A DNA stretch of 64,000 nucleotides from Nonomuraea thailandensis (lineage in GTDB: Bacteria; Actinomycetota; Actinomycetes; Streptosporangiales; Streptosporangiaceae). Positions 1 through 8,741 of the stretch are shown in pieces; position 1 is the stretch's first letter, and every line of letters starts with the position of its first letter. The notes below the pieces were generated by a model. The model was given only the letters and a program-made list of their open reading frames with translations, did not search any database and had not been told where the DNA came from. A program made the translations under genes and the position numbers. The stretch spans positions 10,514,501 through 10,578,500 of the forward strand of contig NZ_JAMZEB010000002.1 in the NCBI RefSeq assembly GCF_024172165.1, read 5' to 3'.

Positions 1-1489
1 TGACGTCGTCGAGCTCGATCGTGCGGGCCGTCAGGGCGTCGTTGATGTGCTGGAGCTCGTCGTTGGTGGACTGGAGCTCCTCGTTCATCGTCTCCAGCTC
101 CTCGTTGGTGGACTGGAGCTCCTCGTTGGTGGTCTCCAGCTCCTCGTTGGTGGACTGGAGCTCCTCGTTGGTGGTCTCCAGCTCCTCGTTGAGCGACTGG
201 AGCTCCTCGTAGGCCTGCTCGAGCTGCCTGTTGGCCTGCTCCAGCTCGTGCCTGAGCTTGCGGTAGCGGGTGACATCGTAGAAGTGGATGCCCATTCCGA
301 CCAGGTTTCCCGAGGCCAGCAGGGGGACGACCGAGACGTCGAAGACCCCGGCCTCCGGCGATCCGACGCGGTGCCAGACCACCTCCTCCAGCTCCACCGG
401 GCGCAGGTCGTGGCGGGCCCGCTCGATGACCGAGCGCAGCTCGACCGGGCGGTAGGAGACCTCGAGGTCCTGGAAGGGGCGGCCGATGTCGCGCGGGTTG
501 AGATTGAACAGCGCCTCGGCCCTGGAGTTGGCCAGTGCCAGGTTGCCCGAGACGTCCACGACGATCTGGGCCACGGGACCGGAGGCGAGCGCCACGGACG
601 CCAGTGCAGGCAGGCGTGAGGCCAGGTCCGCGGCGGCGCCGGTGACCGACCACGGCGCGCGGTTGCCGTGACGGGCGGGCCTGATCTTCCTGAACAGGCG
701 CATGCGCAGGTCGACCGGCTCGAACTTGTCGCTGTGGTTGAGCAGCATCTCCGCCTTGCCCAGGAACAGGAACCCGGGGTCGGACAACGCGAAGTGGAAG
801 CGCCGGACGATGTTGAGCTGCATCTCCGTGTTGAAGTACATCAGCGTGTTGCGGGCCAGCAGCAGGTCGACGCGGGAGATCGGCGCGTCGTGGGTGAGGT
901 CGTTGCGCCCGAAGATGAGCTGGCGGCGCAGGTCGCGGCGGAAGGTGAAGCCGTTGTCCACCCGCTCGAAGTAGATCTCGCGCAGATCGATCGGCACGTC
1001 GGCGAGCGACCGGTCGGCGTAGACGCCCGTCCTGGCGCCGTGCAGCGCCTTCTCGTCGAGGTCGGTGCCGTAGATCTTGACCCGGTCGCGGAACTCGTCC
1101 AGGCCGAGCTCCTCGGCCAGCACCATGGCGATGGTGTAGACCTCCTCGCCGGTGGCGCAGCCGGCGCTCCAGATCCTGATGGGCTGGCCGTCCGGTTTCT
1201 GGTCGAGCAGGGCGGGGATGACGAGCTCGCGCATCCGCTGCCAGGCGGTGGCGTCGCGGAAGAAGCTGGTGACGTTGATCAGAAGGCTGTCGAAGAGCCG
1301 CGTGAACTCCTCGGGCTCCAGCTCCAGGAGGTCACGATATTCGCCGTAGTCGCGCAGTTTCAGCGCTTCGAGGCGGCGGGCGATCCGCCGGATCAAGGTG
1401 TTGCGTTTGTAGCCCGTGAAATCGAAACCGCGCGTCTCCTTGAGGAGAAGGAGGAGGTCGTCGAATTCACGCTCTTCCTCTGTGGTCAC
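1..1489 (-). CDS. cheR: CheR-type protein methyltransferase with PAS domain and coiled coil (3' end outside window)
   Basis: The frame opens at a GTG at 1489, just after an in-frame TAG at 1499-1501, and runs off the window edge, so about 496 N-terminal residues are visible. A CheR N-terminal helical domain (residues 1-65) is followed by a SAM methyltransferase fold with IWSAGCATGEEVYTIAM near residue 100 and a TLMYF active-site-like motif (usually VLIYF). A PAS-like domain follows (roughly 300-420), then a heptad-repeat coiled coil rich in NEELQSTNEELET units up to the edge. Proteins of this type (CheR-PAS-coiled coil, often continuing into a histidine kinase) methylate glutamates or act as hybrid sensors; what follows the coiled coil cannot be seen. 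It is the last visible gene of the stas-cheB-cheR run. No chemoreceptor gene is nearby, so a non-chemotaxis signalling role is likely (inference). Confidence 0.9.
   Translation of the reverse strand, partial: MTTEEEREFDDLLLLLKETRGFDFTGYKRNTLIRRIARRLEALKLRDYGEYRDLLELEPEEFTRLFDSLLINVTSFFRDATAWQRMRELVIPALLDQKPDGQPIRIWSAGCATGEEVYTIAMVLAEELGLDEFRDRVKIYGTDLDEKALHGARTGVYADRSLADVPIDLREIYFERVDNGFTFRRDLRRQLIFGRNDLTHDAPISRVDLLLARNTLMYFNTEMQLNIVRRFHFALSDPGFLFLGKAEMLLNHSDKFEPVDLRMRLFRKIRPARHGNRAPWSVTGAAADLASRLPALASVALASGPVAQIVVDVSGNLALANSRAEALFNLNPRDIGRPFQDLEVSYRPVELRSVIERARHDLRPVELEEVVWHRVGSPEAGVFDVSVVPLLASGNLVGMGIHFYDVTRYRKLRHELEQANRQLEQAYEELQSLNEELETTNEELQSTNEELETTNEELQSTNEELETMNEELQSTNDELQHINDALTARTIELDDV
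48..215 (-). repeat. Degenerate tandem repeat encoding the CheR coiled coil
   Basis: Alternating units of about 21 bases (CTCCTCGTTGGTGGACTGGAG and its GGTCTCCAG variant, given here on the plus strand) make an array that looks like a DNA repeat. In the cheR frame it encodes seven-residue units of the type NEELQST and NEELETT, a coiled coil typical of CheB/CheR-PAS sensors. Copy number could change by slippage. Confidence 0.85.
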
Positions 1490-1517
1490 AAGCGAAGCCT
1501 ACGCCGGTCGGTCCTGC

Positions 1518-2473
1518 TCAATCCGTCAGCAGCGTGTCACCGTTGCGACCGATGCTGGATTGCAGCATGCGAATGGTGTTCAGCGCCTCGCTGGTGCGCT
1601 CCTGCTCCTCGTCGAAGTAGCGCATCGACAGGTGCCGGCCCCGCTCCTCGGCGGTGCGGCGCATGTGTTGGAGCACGCGCAGCCGCTCCTCCAGCCGCTG
1701 GATCGCCACCCAAAAGGGCCCGCTCTACTGCGTCCGACTGCGCGTTCATCATGCTGTCCCGCGACCACGAGTGACCCACCCTCCAGACGTACCGGTGGGT
1801 TCTGGGACTCTTCTGCTCGTAGATGGGCCCGTTGCACTCCGGGCAACTGAATCCGATCGGCTCTCCTTCGGGCTCCCCCAGCGACGGCGCCTCCCGCAGG
1901 AACTGCTCGATATTGCTCCAGGATCCATCGGGCGATCTGACGCACCGGGAGTGCCCGCGCCGCTGGCACCGCCCTCATGGCGGCCCTCGGCATGCCGGGA
2001 AAGGCGCACTCCGAAAGTTCCTGTACGGTGACCGCGCCCCCATGCCTGTCGACCGCCTCGCATCCCCTGGCCCCGTCGTCCAGCGTGCCACTCAGCACCA
2101 CGGCCGCCGTGCGTGCTCCCGTGTCCAGGGCCGCGCTCATGAACAGCGGATCGGCCGCCGGGCGGTGCCCGTTGTGCCGAGGGCCCCGCGACAGGCGGAC
2201 CCGGCCCTCGTTCACGAGCAGGTGGAAGTCGGGCCGTGCGACGTACACGCGGCCGGGGCGCAGAGCTTCTCCATCCTCCGCGGGGGCGGCCTTGAGCGGC
2301 CCTGCCCGGTCGAGGATGCTGGCCAGCACGCTGCTGCCCTGCGGTGGCACGTGCAGCACCACCAGGATCGCCGCAGGCAGGTCCGACGGCAGCTCGCTCA
2401 GCAGGATCCGCAGTGGCTCGACACCGCCTGCCGAAGCGGCGACCACGACCACGTCACGCCCTGCAGCCTCCAT
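1518..2473 (-). pseudogene. cheB: CheB-like methylesterase, broken by two +1 frameshifts
   Basis: The frame opening at ATG 2473 encodes a CheB catalytic domain without a receiver domain: VVAASAGG nucleophile loop near residue 12, LHVPPQG with the catalytic His, and VLSGTLDDGARG with the Asp. Homology then jumps to the next frame near 1912-1935 (continuing as NIEQFLREAPSLGEPEGEP and a CPECNGP zinc-ribbon-like stretch) and jumps again at a run of four A on the plus strand near 1711-1716, continuing as VAIQRLEERLRVLQHMR to a stop at 1518. Both shifts correspond to one extra base, so they do not compensate each other. As sequenced, translation leaves the homologous frame at about residue 185 and ends at 1580. 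The esterase core is intact; only the C-terminal extension is lost. Assembly error is a real alternative, especially for the homopolymer site. Confidence 0.75.
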
Positions 2474-2482
2474 GCCGTCCCC

Positions 2483-3265
2483 CTATCCCCAGGGGCGGGC
2501 CTCATGCATGCGCGCGGCCGTGCCAGGGCCCAGACTCATCCGGCCTGTCCCGGTGAGTGTCAGGATCGAGCGGGCTTCCGAGAGGCTGAGGCGCATGGCC
2601 AGCAGGCTGTCGTCGCAGCGGCGGCGGGTCGTCATGAGCCGCGTGCGGGCCTCGGCCGCGGTGCTGAGCCGGTCGTGCAGTGCCTGCTGCTGGTAGCGGG
2701 TCTGGTCGCGCAGCGTGCGCGACTCGAAGATGATCTTCGGCAGCCGGCTCCCGTCGAGCTCGACGGGCGGCGCGAGCGGGCGGGCCTGCGCGGGCGCAGG
2801 CTCGCGGCGCGACCGGGCCTGCTCCCGTGCGACGGGCTGGGCGCGGGGCACGGCGCGCATGCGCGGCAGGTGACGGCGCTTCACGGCCGGCTCGGGAAGC
2901 TGGTACGCCTCGACGCCGGCGGCCGCGAGGGCCGCGGGCATGCTGTCGAACAGCGGGAGCGCTGCCGGGGACCGCTCCGACATCAGCGCGACGAGCCGGC
3001 GCAGCGGTGGCTGCACCTCCGCCAGGGCCAGGTAACCGCCCTGCTCCTGGAGCGCGCGGTGCGTGCGGGCGAGCAGGTCGAGCCCGTTCAGATCACAGAA
3101 CCACAGGTCGCCCGCCGCCACGAGCACGTGCTTGACGGAGGTCTGCGGCAGGGGGTCGAGGAAGGCGGCCAGCACGGGTTTCGTCGTCGAGTCGAGCTCT
3201 CCGGTCAGCGCGATGACCAGGGTGACGTCGTCCACGGGCACGAGGCGCACCGACAACTGCATCAT
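2483..3265 (-). CDS. STAS-domain protein with C-terminal helical extension
   Basis: I place the start at ATG 3265, behind a GGGGG stretch, rather than at a longer upstream opening; a second ATG follows directly. Residues 1-95 form a STAS fold (GELDSTTKPVLAAFL, then VLVAAGDLWFCDLNGLDLL). STAS proteins are usually anti-anti-sigma factors switched by a serine in a DSxG loop; here the loop reads CDLNG, with Leu where the phospho-serine normally sits. A basic, proline-rich linker and a helical C-terminus of about 90 residues (RLSTAAEARTRLMTTRRRCD) follow; no domain recognised there. It lies 10 bp upstream of cheB on the same strand, so it probably belongs to the same sensory operon. Whether it controls a sigma factor or a phosphatase cannot be told. 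Confidence 0.8.
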   Translation of the reverse strand: MMQLSVRLVPVDDVTLVIALTGELDSTTKPVLAAFLDPLPQTSVKHVLVAAGDLWFCDLNGLDLLARTHRALQEQGGYLALAEVQPPLRRLVALMSERSPAALPLFDSMPAALAAAGVEAYQLPEPAVKRRHLPRMRAVPRAQPVAREQARSRREPAPAQARPLAPPVELDGSRLPKIIFESRTLRDQTRYQQQALHDRLSTAAEARTRLMTTRRRCDDSLLAMRLSLSEARSILTLTGTGRMSLGPGTAARMHEARPWG

Positions 3266-3371
3266 GGCGAGCCCCCTCTCTCTGTGTCGCGTGCCTTCAG
3301 GCAACGCGTGGCAGATTCCGGCTCGACCCCATCCTCTCGCTCCGCCGCGCAAAGGGCCAGGCGATTCGCCA

Positions 3372-4916
3372 TCATGTACCCTGCCGGCCGCCGAGAAAGT
3401 TGGGCTGCCCGGTCCAGCTGTCGCCCGGCGGGGCGCCGTCCAGCCGCGCGACCAGGTGGGCCTTCACCACGATGCGCTCGCCGAAGAGGGCGTTCCGGTC
3501 GGCGCGTACGTCCGGCGTGTCCGGCAGCGCCTCGAACGCCTCGCGGGCGGCGGCGGCCACGATCGCCCAGAGCCGCCGCTCGACCGCCCGGTCACGCTGC
3601 CCGAAGAGGGCGACCAGGCTGCCGAACGTGGTGCCCGCCAGCGAGCCGAAGAGCTTGGCGTGCAGGACGGCCGGATCGTCACTGAGCAGCCTGGCGCTGA
3701 CCGGCGGCGATTCGATCCCGTTGCGCGCCAGCCTGGCGGGGCTGATCCGCACGTCGGCCAGGTCGCGGTAGATCAGCCGGTACGGCAGGCCGTCCTCGCC
3801 GAGCGCGACCAGCAGGTTCTGGCCGTGTGCCTCCAGCGCCACGCCGAGCGCCAGCATCCCCAGCGTGTCCGTCAGGGCCAGCCGGGCGAACGCGGCCAGC
3901 CAGGCGGCCGGGTCGTGCGCCATCGCCCGGGTGACGGCGGCGACGGGCAGCACGGGGCCCTTCCCGGGAGTGGGCTCGCGGAGCATGCAGGACAGGTCGG
4001 CGCTGTGCTCGCCGTTCACCAGGCCGGCGGCCCCGCTCAGGTAGCGGGCGATGCGCAGGCCGCCGCCGCACCGGGCGGACAGCGTGGTGAGCAGGCTCGA
4101 CAGGGGGACGCAGTCGCGTACCGAGCCGGGGGAGATGTCCCTGACGCCCGAGGTCATCCGGGTGGTGAACGCCGTCTTCAGGTGCGGGCCGCCGCCGAGC
4201 GGGGCGAGCGTGCGCACGGACATGAGCGGGCGGGCCCGGATGGCTCCCGTGACGTGCGGGCGCAGGCCCAGGGCGGGCAGGACGTGCCGGGTCTGCCACG
4301 GGTGCACGGGCAGCAGCAGCCGGTCGCCGTCCACGAGCGAGGCCGGCCACGGCCCGGAGACGAGGCAGTCGCGCAGGGGCAGGGCCAGCAGGTCGAGCGC
4401 CACGGTGGGGCGGTGCTCGGGCATGTACGCGAGCTGCTCGGCCACGGACACGCCTGGCCGGTTGCGGCACCCAGGATGGTAGGGGTGGCCGTCCACCACG
4501 CTCTGCTCGTGATCCTCCGGGGTGTCGCCAGGCGGCGGTGAGGCGCCGGCGCGGGACAGCGCCATGGAGGCGACGCTGTGGTCGAGGTCCTCGATCAGCC
4601 GGTCCGTGCAGGGCAGGCGGAGGGCGGCCAGCAGCTCGGCCGGATGGGTGTGGGGCCTGCCGTCCAGCCAGAGCGCGGGCTCCTCCCCGAGGTCGTACGG
4701 CCGCCTCTCCCGCCCGGTCAGCTCGCGCCCGTCGGCGAGCAGCAGGCGCGCGGGCCCGGCGGCCTTCAGGCCGGGGAGCGGCTCGTACAGCAGCCCGCGC
4801 CACAACCGTCCCAGGACGGCGGCCCGCGCGCCGGGGAGTGCCGCGGCGTAGCGGGCCGACAGGCCGGGCCGGACGAGGGCCAGTTCGGCGGCGAACTCGC
4901 CCTCTAAACGCCTCAT
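3372..4916 (-). CDS. IucA/IucC-family siderophore synthetase 1
   Basis: About 514 residues. NIS synthetases use ATP to adenylate a carboxylate such as citrate and join it to an amine or hydroxylamine in siderophore assembly. Family signatures are visible in order: DGHPYHPGCRNRPG, LLPVHPWQ, HLKTAFTTRMTSGVRDISPG, EAHGQNLL, YRDLADVR and a C-terminal FhuF-like KAHLVARL. Start choice: ATG 4916, with GGGGAAG about nine bases upstream; ATG 4925 and TTG 4940 in the same frame are alternatives. The gene diverges from a second NIS synthetase across an 80-bp gap. No hydroxylase, decarboxylase, exporter or receptor gene is seen nearby, so the product cannot be named. No convincing DtxR/IdeR iron box was found in the gap. 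Confidence 0.92.
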   Translation of the reverse strand: MRRLEGEFAAELALVRPGLSARYAAALPGARAAVLGRLWRGLLYEPLPGLKAAGPARLLLADGRELTGRERRPYDLGEEPALWLDGRPHTHPAELLAALRLPCTDRLIEDLDHSVASMALSRAGASPPPGDTPEDHEQSVVDGHPYHPGCRNRPGVSVAEQLAYMPEHRPTVALDLLALPLRDCLVSGPWPASLVDGDRLLLPVHPWQTRHVLPALGLRPHVTGAIRARPLMSVRTLAPLGGGPHLKTAFTTRMTSGVRDISPGSVRDCVPLSSLLTTLSARCGGGLRIARYLSGAAGLVNGEHSADLSCMLREPTPGKGPVLPVAAVTRAMAHDPAAWLAAFARLALTDTLGMLALGVALEAHGQNLLVALGEDGLPYRLIYRDLADVRISPARLARNGIESPPVSARLLSDDPAVLHAKLFGSLAGTTFGSLVALFGQRDRAVERRLWAIVAAAAREAFEALPDTPDVRADRNALFGERIVVKAHLVARLDGAPPGDSWTGQPNFLGGRQGT

Positions 4917-4996
4917 AACCCCCATCTTCCCCAGAAACAAGCCTGATAGCTACTCTGAGGGCATCAATGGGGACAAAGGGTAGGAGTAGGGTCGCC

Positions 4997-6544
4997 ATGG
5001 CTTTCACCGACGGCCTCCTGCCCGCCTCAGGGCCAGGGCTCGAAGCCGAGTCCCTCGCCGTGACGGCGCTGCTGAACTGCCTCATCCGCGAGGTGGCCCG
5101 GCCCGCCGAACCCGGAGCCTTCCTGCTGCCCGCGACCGGTCACCTGCTGCGCGCCGGCGGCACCCGGTACCCCGCCTCCCCGGCCCTGCGCACGCCCGAC
5201 GGCTGGTGCCCGCTCTCGCTGCCCGAGCTGGTCGCGCTGACGGCCGCCGAGCTGCGCGCGGCCACCGGCGTCGCCAACGACGTGCTGCCCGCCGAGATCC
5301 TCGACAGCCGGGACGTCACGGCGGCCCTGCTGGCGGCCAGGCGCACCGCCGTGCCGCCCGCCGACGCGTACCTGCGCTCCGAGCAGGCACTCGTGGCGGG
5401 GCACCGCTACCACCCCGCCCCCAAGGCGCGCGGCGGCGGCGACCCCGGGTCCTGGCTGCGCTACTCGCCCGAGGCGCGGGCGGGCTTCCCCCTGCCCCTG
5501 CTCGGCGTGCCCCCCGGGGACCTGGTGGAGGACGGGGACCCGAGCGCCCTGGACCGGCTCGGCGGCCTCCCGGAGGACGGCCTGACCCTGCTGCCCGCCC
5601 ATCCCTGGCAACTGGAGCTGCTGGGCGAGACCGGCCTGCGCGGCGTGGGCGTCACGGCCGCCGGCGCCGTGGCCACCGCGTCCATCCGCACGGTGTACCT
5701 GCCGGAGGCGGACCTGTTCTGCAAGTTCAGCCTGGACGTGCGGATCACCAACGACATCCGCCGCCTGTGGCTGCACGACCTGCGCCGGCTCTCGCTCGTC
5801 GCGGCCCTGGTGGACGTGGCGTTCGACGACCTGCCCCGCCACCTGCCGCGCCCGGCCGTGCTGCGCGACCGCGGCTGGCGCAGCGCCCGGCTGGGCGAGG
5901 ACGGGGGTGAGGCGCTGGCCGTGATCGTCCGCGACGGGCTGGGCGAGCACCTGCTCCCCGGGCTGACCGCGCTGCTGGCGGCGGGGATCAGCGAGGGCTT
6001 TCCCGGCAACCCGCTCGACGGCCTCGACGAGGACGGGGCGCTCGTGTGGTGGGAGCGGTACCTGGAGCACGTCGTGCCGCCGGTCCTGCACGCCTACCTG
6101 CGGCACGGGGTGGTGCTCGAATGTCACCTGCAGAACGTGCTGATCGCGGTGGACGAGCACGGCATGCCGGGGCAGGCGCTGTTCCGCGACCACGAAGGCG
6201 TCAAGCTCGTCGCCGAGCGCCATCCGGGCCTCAGCGCGCCCGTGCTGGGCGGCGTGCGCGCGTGGGAGCGGCTGGTGTACTGCCTGCTCACCAACAACCT
6301 GTGCGAGATCGCCGGCGCGGTGACGGCCCGGCATCCCCGGCTGCGGGACGAGCTGTGGGCGCGGGCCAGGGCAGGGTTCGCCGACGCGGCCAAGGAGTAC
6401 GGCGACCCGCCGGAGCTGCGCGACCTGCTGGCCGCCACGCACATCCCGGCCAAGGCCAACCTGCTGCTGCGCTGGCTGGACGCCGACGGCGCGGCCATGC
6501 GGTGGGTGCCGATCCCCAACCCGCTGCGGCTCTTCGGCTCCTGA
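4997..6544 (+). CDS. IucA/IucC-family siderophore synthetase 2
   Basis: 515 residues. Start at ATG 4997, ten bases after AGGAG. Conserved family blocks are present: GHRYHPAPKARGG, LLPAHPWQLE, ASIRTVYLPE followed by CKFSLDVRITNDIRR, LECHLQNVLIAVDEHG, FRDHEGVKL and KANLLLRW near the end. The VRITNDIRR block is unlike the TTRMTSGVRDISPG of the divergent neighbour, so the two enzymes are distant paralogues that probably act on successive steps, as in two-synthetase NIS pathways (for example AlcC/IucC with IucA, or DesD-like systems). Cytoplasmic and ATP-dependent by family. It ends 8 bp from the convergent membrane-protein gene. Confidence 0.92.
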   Translation: MAFTDGLLPASGPGLEAESLAVTALLNCLIREVARPAEPGAFLLPATGHLLRAGGTRYPASPALRTPDGWCPLSLPELVALTAAELRAATGVANDVLPAEILDSRDVTAALLAARRTAVPPADAYLRSEQALVAGHRYHPAPKARGGGDPGSWLRYSPEARAGFPLPLLGVPPGDLVEDGDPSALDRLGGLPEDGLTLLPAHPWQLELLGETGLRGVGVTAAGAVATASIRTVYLPEADLFCKFSLDVRITNDIRRLWLHDLRRLSLVAALVDVAFDDLPRHLPRPAVLRDRGWRSARLGEDGGEALAVIVRDGLGEHLLPGLTALLAAGISEGFPGNPLDGLDEDGALVWWERYLEHVVPPVLHAYLRHGVVLECHLQNVLIAVDEHGMPGQALFRDHEGVKLVAERHPGLSAPVLGGVRAWERLVYCLLTNNLCEIAGAVTARHPRLRDELWARARAGFADAAKEYGDPPELRDLLAATHIPAKANLLLRWLDADGAAMRWVPIPNPLRLFGS

Positions 6545-6551
6545 GCGGTCC

Positions 6552-7100
6552 CTAGGGACGCTCCTGGAGCCAGGGCGCCGCGTCGGCGTCCTGCGCGCGG
6601 CCCTTCGCCTGCCGGTCCTCGTGGGGCCACGGCGAAGCGGCCACCACCATGCCGTACAGCACGTGGTCGGCCAGCAGCGCCATCCGCTCTGCCGCGCCGT
6701 GCCGGCGCGGCAGGCCCAGCGCGGGCGCGATCGCGACCTCGAAGGCGGCCCAGGCCAGCACCCCGTAGACCGGCCCCGCCCAGCGCCGCCGGCGCACCGC
6801 CCTCGGCAGGCAGCCGAAGAACGCGCCGCCGCCCGCCCCGTACAGCCAGTGCACGGCCTCCACGACAGCCGGCCGCCGCTCGGCGGGGACGTTGTGGAAG
6901 GCCCTGGGCGCGGTCCGCTCGATCACGGACTCCGGCGGGGTGCTCGGCACCATGCCGAGCGCGGTGGTGAGCCGCCGCAGGCCCGACATCGCCATGGAGG
7001 CGATCGCGCCCCTGGCGGCCGCCCGTACGATCGGCTTGCTCTCCCGCTCGGGCCGTAGGTCTTCGCGCAGGTGGGAGGGGGTCTGCAGGGTCTGTGTCAT
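6552..7100 (-). CDS. Small membrane protein of unknown function
   Basis: 182 residues from ATG 7100, with a GGCGG stretch upstream; an upstream in-frame start at 7124 is less likely. After a polar N-terminus there are small-residue-rich hydrophobic segments (GAIASMAMSGL, GAGGGAFFGCLP, VYGVLAWAAFEVAIAPALGL, LADHVLYGMVVAA), suggesting three or four membrane passes. The pattern recalls the DUF1440/DUF6789 class of small integral membrane proteins, but I cannot assign a family firmly. It is convergent with the siderophore synthetase and lies directly after hldE on the same strand. Confidence 0.75.
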   Translation of the reverse strand: MTQTLQTPSHLREDLRPERESKPIVRAAARGAIASMAMSGLRRLTTALGMVPSTPPESVIERTAPRAFHNVPAERRPAVVEAVHWLYGAGGGAFFGCLPRAVRRRRWAGPVYGVLAWAAFEVAIAPALGLPRRHGAAERMALLADHVLYGMVVAASPWPHEDRQAKGRAQDADAAPWLQERP

Positions 7101-7139
7101 GGTGTGCCGCCTACCGAACGGCACGGCGGCTAAACCTCG

Positions 7140-8555
7140 CTACGGCAGCGAGCGCATGCGGCCGATGATGGCGGTCGTGGAGCGGTCGGGCAGGTAGCCG
7201 AGCACCCGCACCTCGCCGCCGAGCGCGCGGACCAGCGGCGCCTCCGCCAGCATCTCCGCGGTGTAGTCGCCGCCCTTCACGTACAGCTCGGGGCGCATCA
7301 TCCTGAGCAGCCGCTCCGGCGTGTCCTCGTCGAACTCGGTCACGTAGTCCACGTCGTTGAGCGCGGCCAGCACGGACATCCGGTCCTCGCACGGGTTGAC
7401 CGGCCGGCCGGGGCCCTTCAGCCGGGCCACGCTGGCGTCGCTGTTGACCGCCACCACCAGCACGTCGCCGAGCTGCCCCGCCTGCTCCAGGTACGTCACG
7501 TGCCCCCGGTGCAGCACGTCGAAGCAGCCGTTGGTGAACACCACCCGCTCGCCCCTGCGCCGGTGCTCGTCCAGGAGCTGGGCCAGCCGCTCGGCCGTCT
7601 GCACCGTGCCCTCCTGGCGGCGCAGCGCGCGCAGCAGCTCGTAGCGGGTGCAGACGGCGGTGCCCTGGCGGCGTACGACCACGCCGGCCGCCGCCTGCCC
7701 CGCCTGCGCCGCCTCCTCCGGCGAGGCCCCGCTCGCCAGCCAGAGCGCGAACGCGGCCGTGTACGTGTCGCCCGCCCCCGTGGCCATGTGCTGCGGCGCG
7801 GGCTGGGCATAGGTCCGGTACGGCGGGCTGTCCCGCCTGTGCAGCAGCGTGCCCTCGCCGTCGAGCGTGGTGACCACGATCCCGGCGCCGGTCAGCTCCA
7901 GCAGCCGCTCGGAGCGGCCCATCAGGTACGCGGGCCGGTCCACCGCGCCGCCGTCGTCCCCGAGCAGGCGTACGACCTCGGCGTAGTTCGGCAGCACCGC
8001 GGACGGCGCGCACTCCCGCCACGGCGCCACCCCGTGCGCGTCCACCACCAGCAGCGGCAGCCCCGCCAGCGCCTGACGGACGGCGGGGGTGAACACCCCG
8101 CCGCCGTAGTCGCACGCCACCACCACGTCGGCCGTCGCCACGGCCTCCACGACCCGGCCGAGCAGCTCGCGTTCGGCCTGCTCCGGGATGACGGACAGGT
8201 CCTCCTCGTCGTAGCGCGCGGTGAGCTGCCCGCTGGCGATCAGCCGCCGCTTGTGCGCGGTGCGCCGCCCGGGCACGGTCACCAGGTCGGCGCCGACGCC
8301 GAGCAGCCGCAGCGCGCGCTCCAGCTTCTCGCCGCACGAGTCGTCGCCCACCACGCCGACGAGCCGGACGCGGGCGCCGAGCGCCACCAGGTTGGCGGCG
8401 GTGTTGGCGGCGCCGCCCGGGGCGTCCTCGGTCGTCTCCAGGCTCATCACGGGCACCGGCGCCTCCTGCGCGAGGCGCTTGGCCGAGCCGCGCAGCCACG
8501 AGTCGAGCATGACGTCGCCGACGACCACGGCGTTGACGATCTCATCTGTGCCCAT
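7140..8555 (-). CDS. hldE: Bifunctional heptose-7-phosphate kinase / heptose-1-phosphate nucleotidyltransferase
   Basis: 471 residues. The N-terminal half is a PfkB/ribokinase-type kinase (GGAANTAANLVALGA substrate loop near residue 48, GAGDTYTAAFAL anion hole near 270). The C-terminal half is a nucleotidyltransferase (FTNGCFDVLHRGHVTYLEQA, the GxFDxxHxGH motif). This is the RfaE/HldE order. The enzyme phosphorylates sedoheptulose-derived heptose-7-phosphate at C1 and makes the nucleotide-heptose (ADP in Gram-negatives; the nucleotide is not certain in actinomycetes). Start at ATG 8555; no Shine-Dalgarno is evident (ACACGCTCCTCT precedes it). It diverges from a family 9 glycosyltransferase, the natural user of nucleotide-heptose. 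The intervening bisphosphate phosphatase (GmhB) and isomerase (GmhA) are not in the window. Confidence 0.9.
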   Translation of the reverse strand: MGTDEIVNAVVVGDVMLDSWLRGSAKRLAQEAPVPVMSLETTEDAPGGAANTAANLVALGARVRLVGVVGDDSCGEKLERALRLLGVGADLVTVPGRRTAHKRRLIASGQLTARYDEEDLSVIPEQAERELLGRVVEAVATADVVVACDYGGGVFTPAVRQALAGLPLLVVDAHGVAPWRECAPSAVLPNYAEVVRLLGDDGGAVDRPAYLMGRSERLLELTGAGIVVTTLDGEGTLLHRRDSPPYRTYAQPAPQHMATGAGDTYTAAFALWLASGASPEEAAQAGQAAAGVVVRRQGTAVCTRYELLRALRRQEGTVQTAERLAQLLDEHRRRGERVVFTNGCFDVLHRGHVTYLEQAGQLGDVLVVAVNSDASVARLKGPGRPVNPCEDRMSVLAALNDVDYVTEFDEDTPERLLRMMRPELYVKGGDYTAEMLAEAPLVRALGGEVRVLGYLPDRSTTAIIGRMRSLP

Positions 8556-8639
8556 AGAGGAGCGTGTACCTGTGAAAGACCAGCTCAAACCCCATATAAC
8601 GGAAGTTACGGACGCGGTGACCCGGGTAGCCAGGCCGCT

Positions 8640-8741
8640 ATGCACCGCCCTTCAGACCTCGACGTGCTCGTCCCGGCCAGGGACCGGATCGGTGGCCGCC
8701 GCAGCGCGGAAGGCCACGACTACGTGCTGGAGCCGTCATGA
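8640..8741 (+). CDS. Possible 33-residue ORF, maybe a glycosyltransferase remnant
   Basis: ATG 8640 opens a 33-codon frame whose TGA overlaps the ATG of the family 9 glycosyltransferase (ATGA), as in a translationally coupled gene. Residues 7-15 read LDVLVPARD, which resembles the first beta strand of family 2 glycosyltransferases (DVLVPTRNR type); the rest is too short to be an enzyme. It could be an internally deleted GT2 gene, a coupling leader peptide or chance. Confidence 0.3.
   Translation: MHRPSDLDVLVPARDRIGGRRSAEGHDYVLEPS

Noticed and set aside
48..215. Array of near-identical 21-base units resembling a CRISPR or minisatellite
   Set aside because: No unique spacers; in the cheR frame it encodes a heptad coiled coil, which fully explains it.
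4917..4996. Possible iron box between the two siderophore synthetases
   Set aside because: No sequence close to the DtxR/IdeR consensus (TTAGGTTAGSCTAACCTAA type) could be found.
3679..5085. Long open frames opposite or out of frame with known genes (also 27684-28751 minus, 38508-41387 minus)
   Set aside because: They are Arg/Pro/Ala-rich shadows of high-GC genes and lack any family motif; the real genes lie in the other frames.
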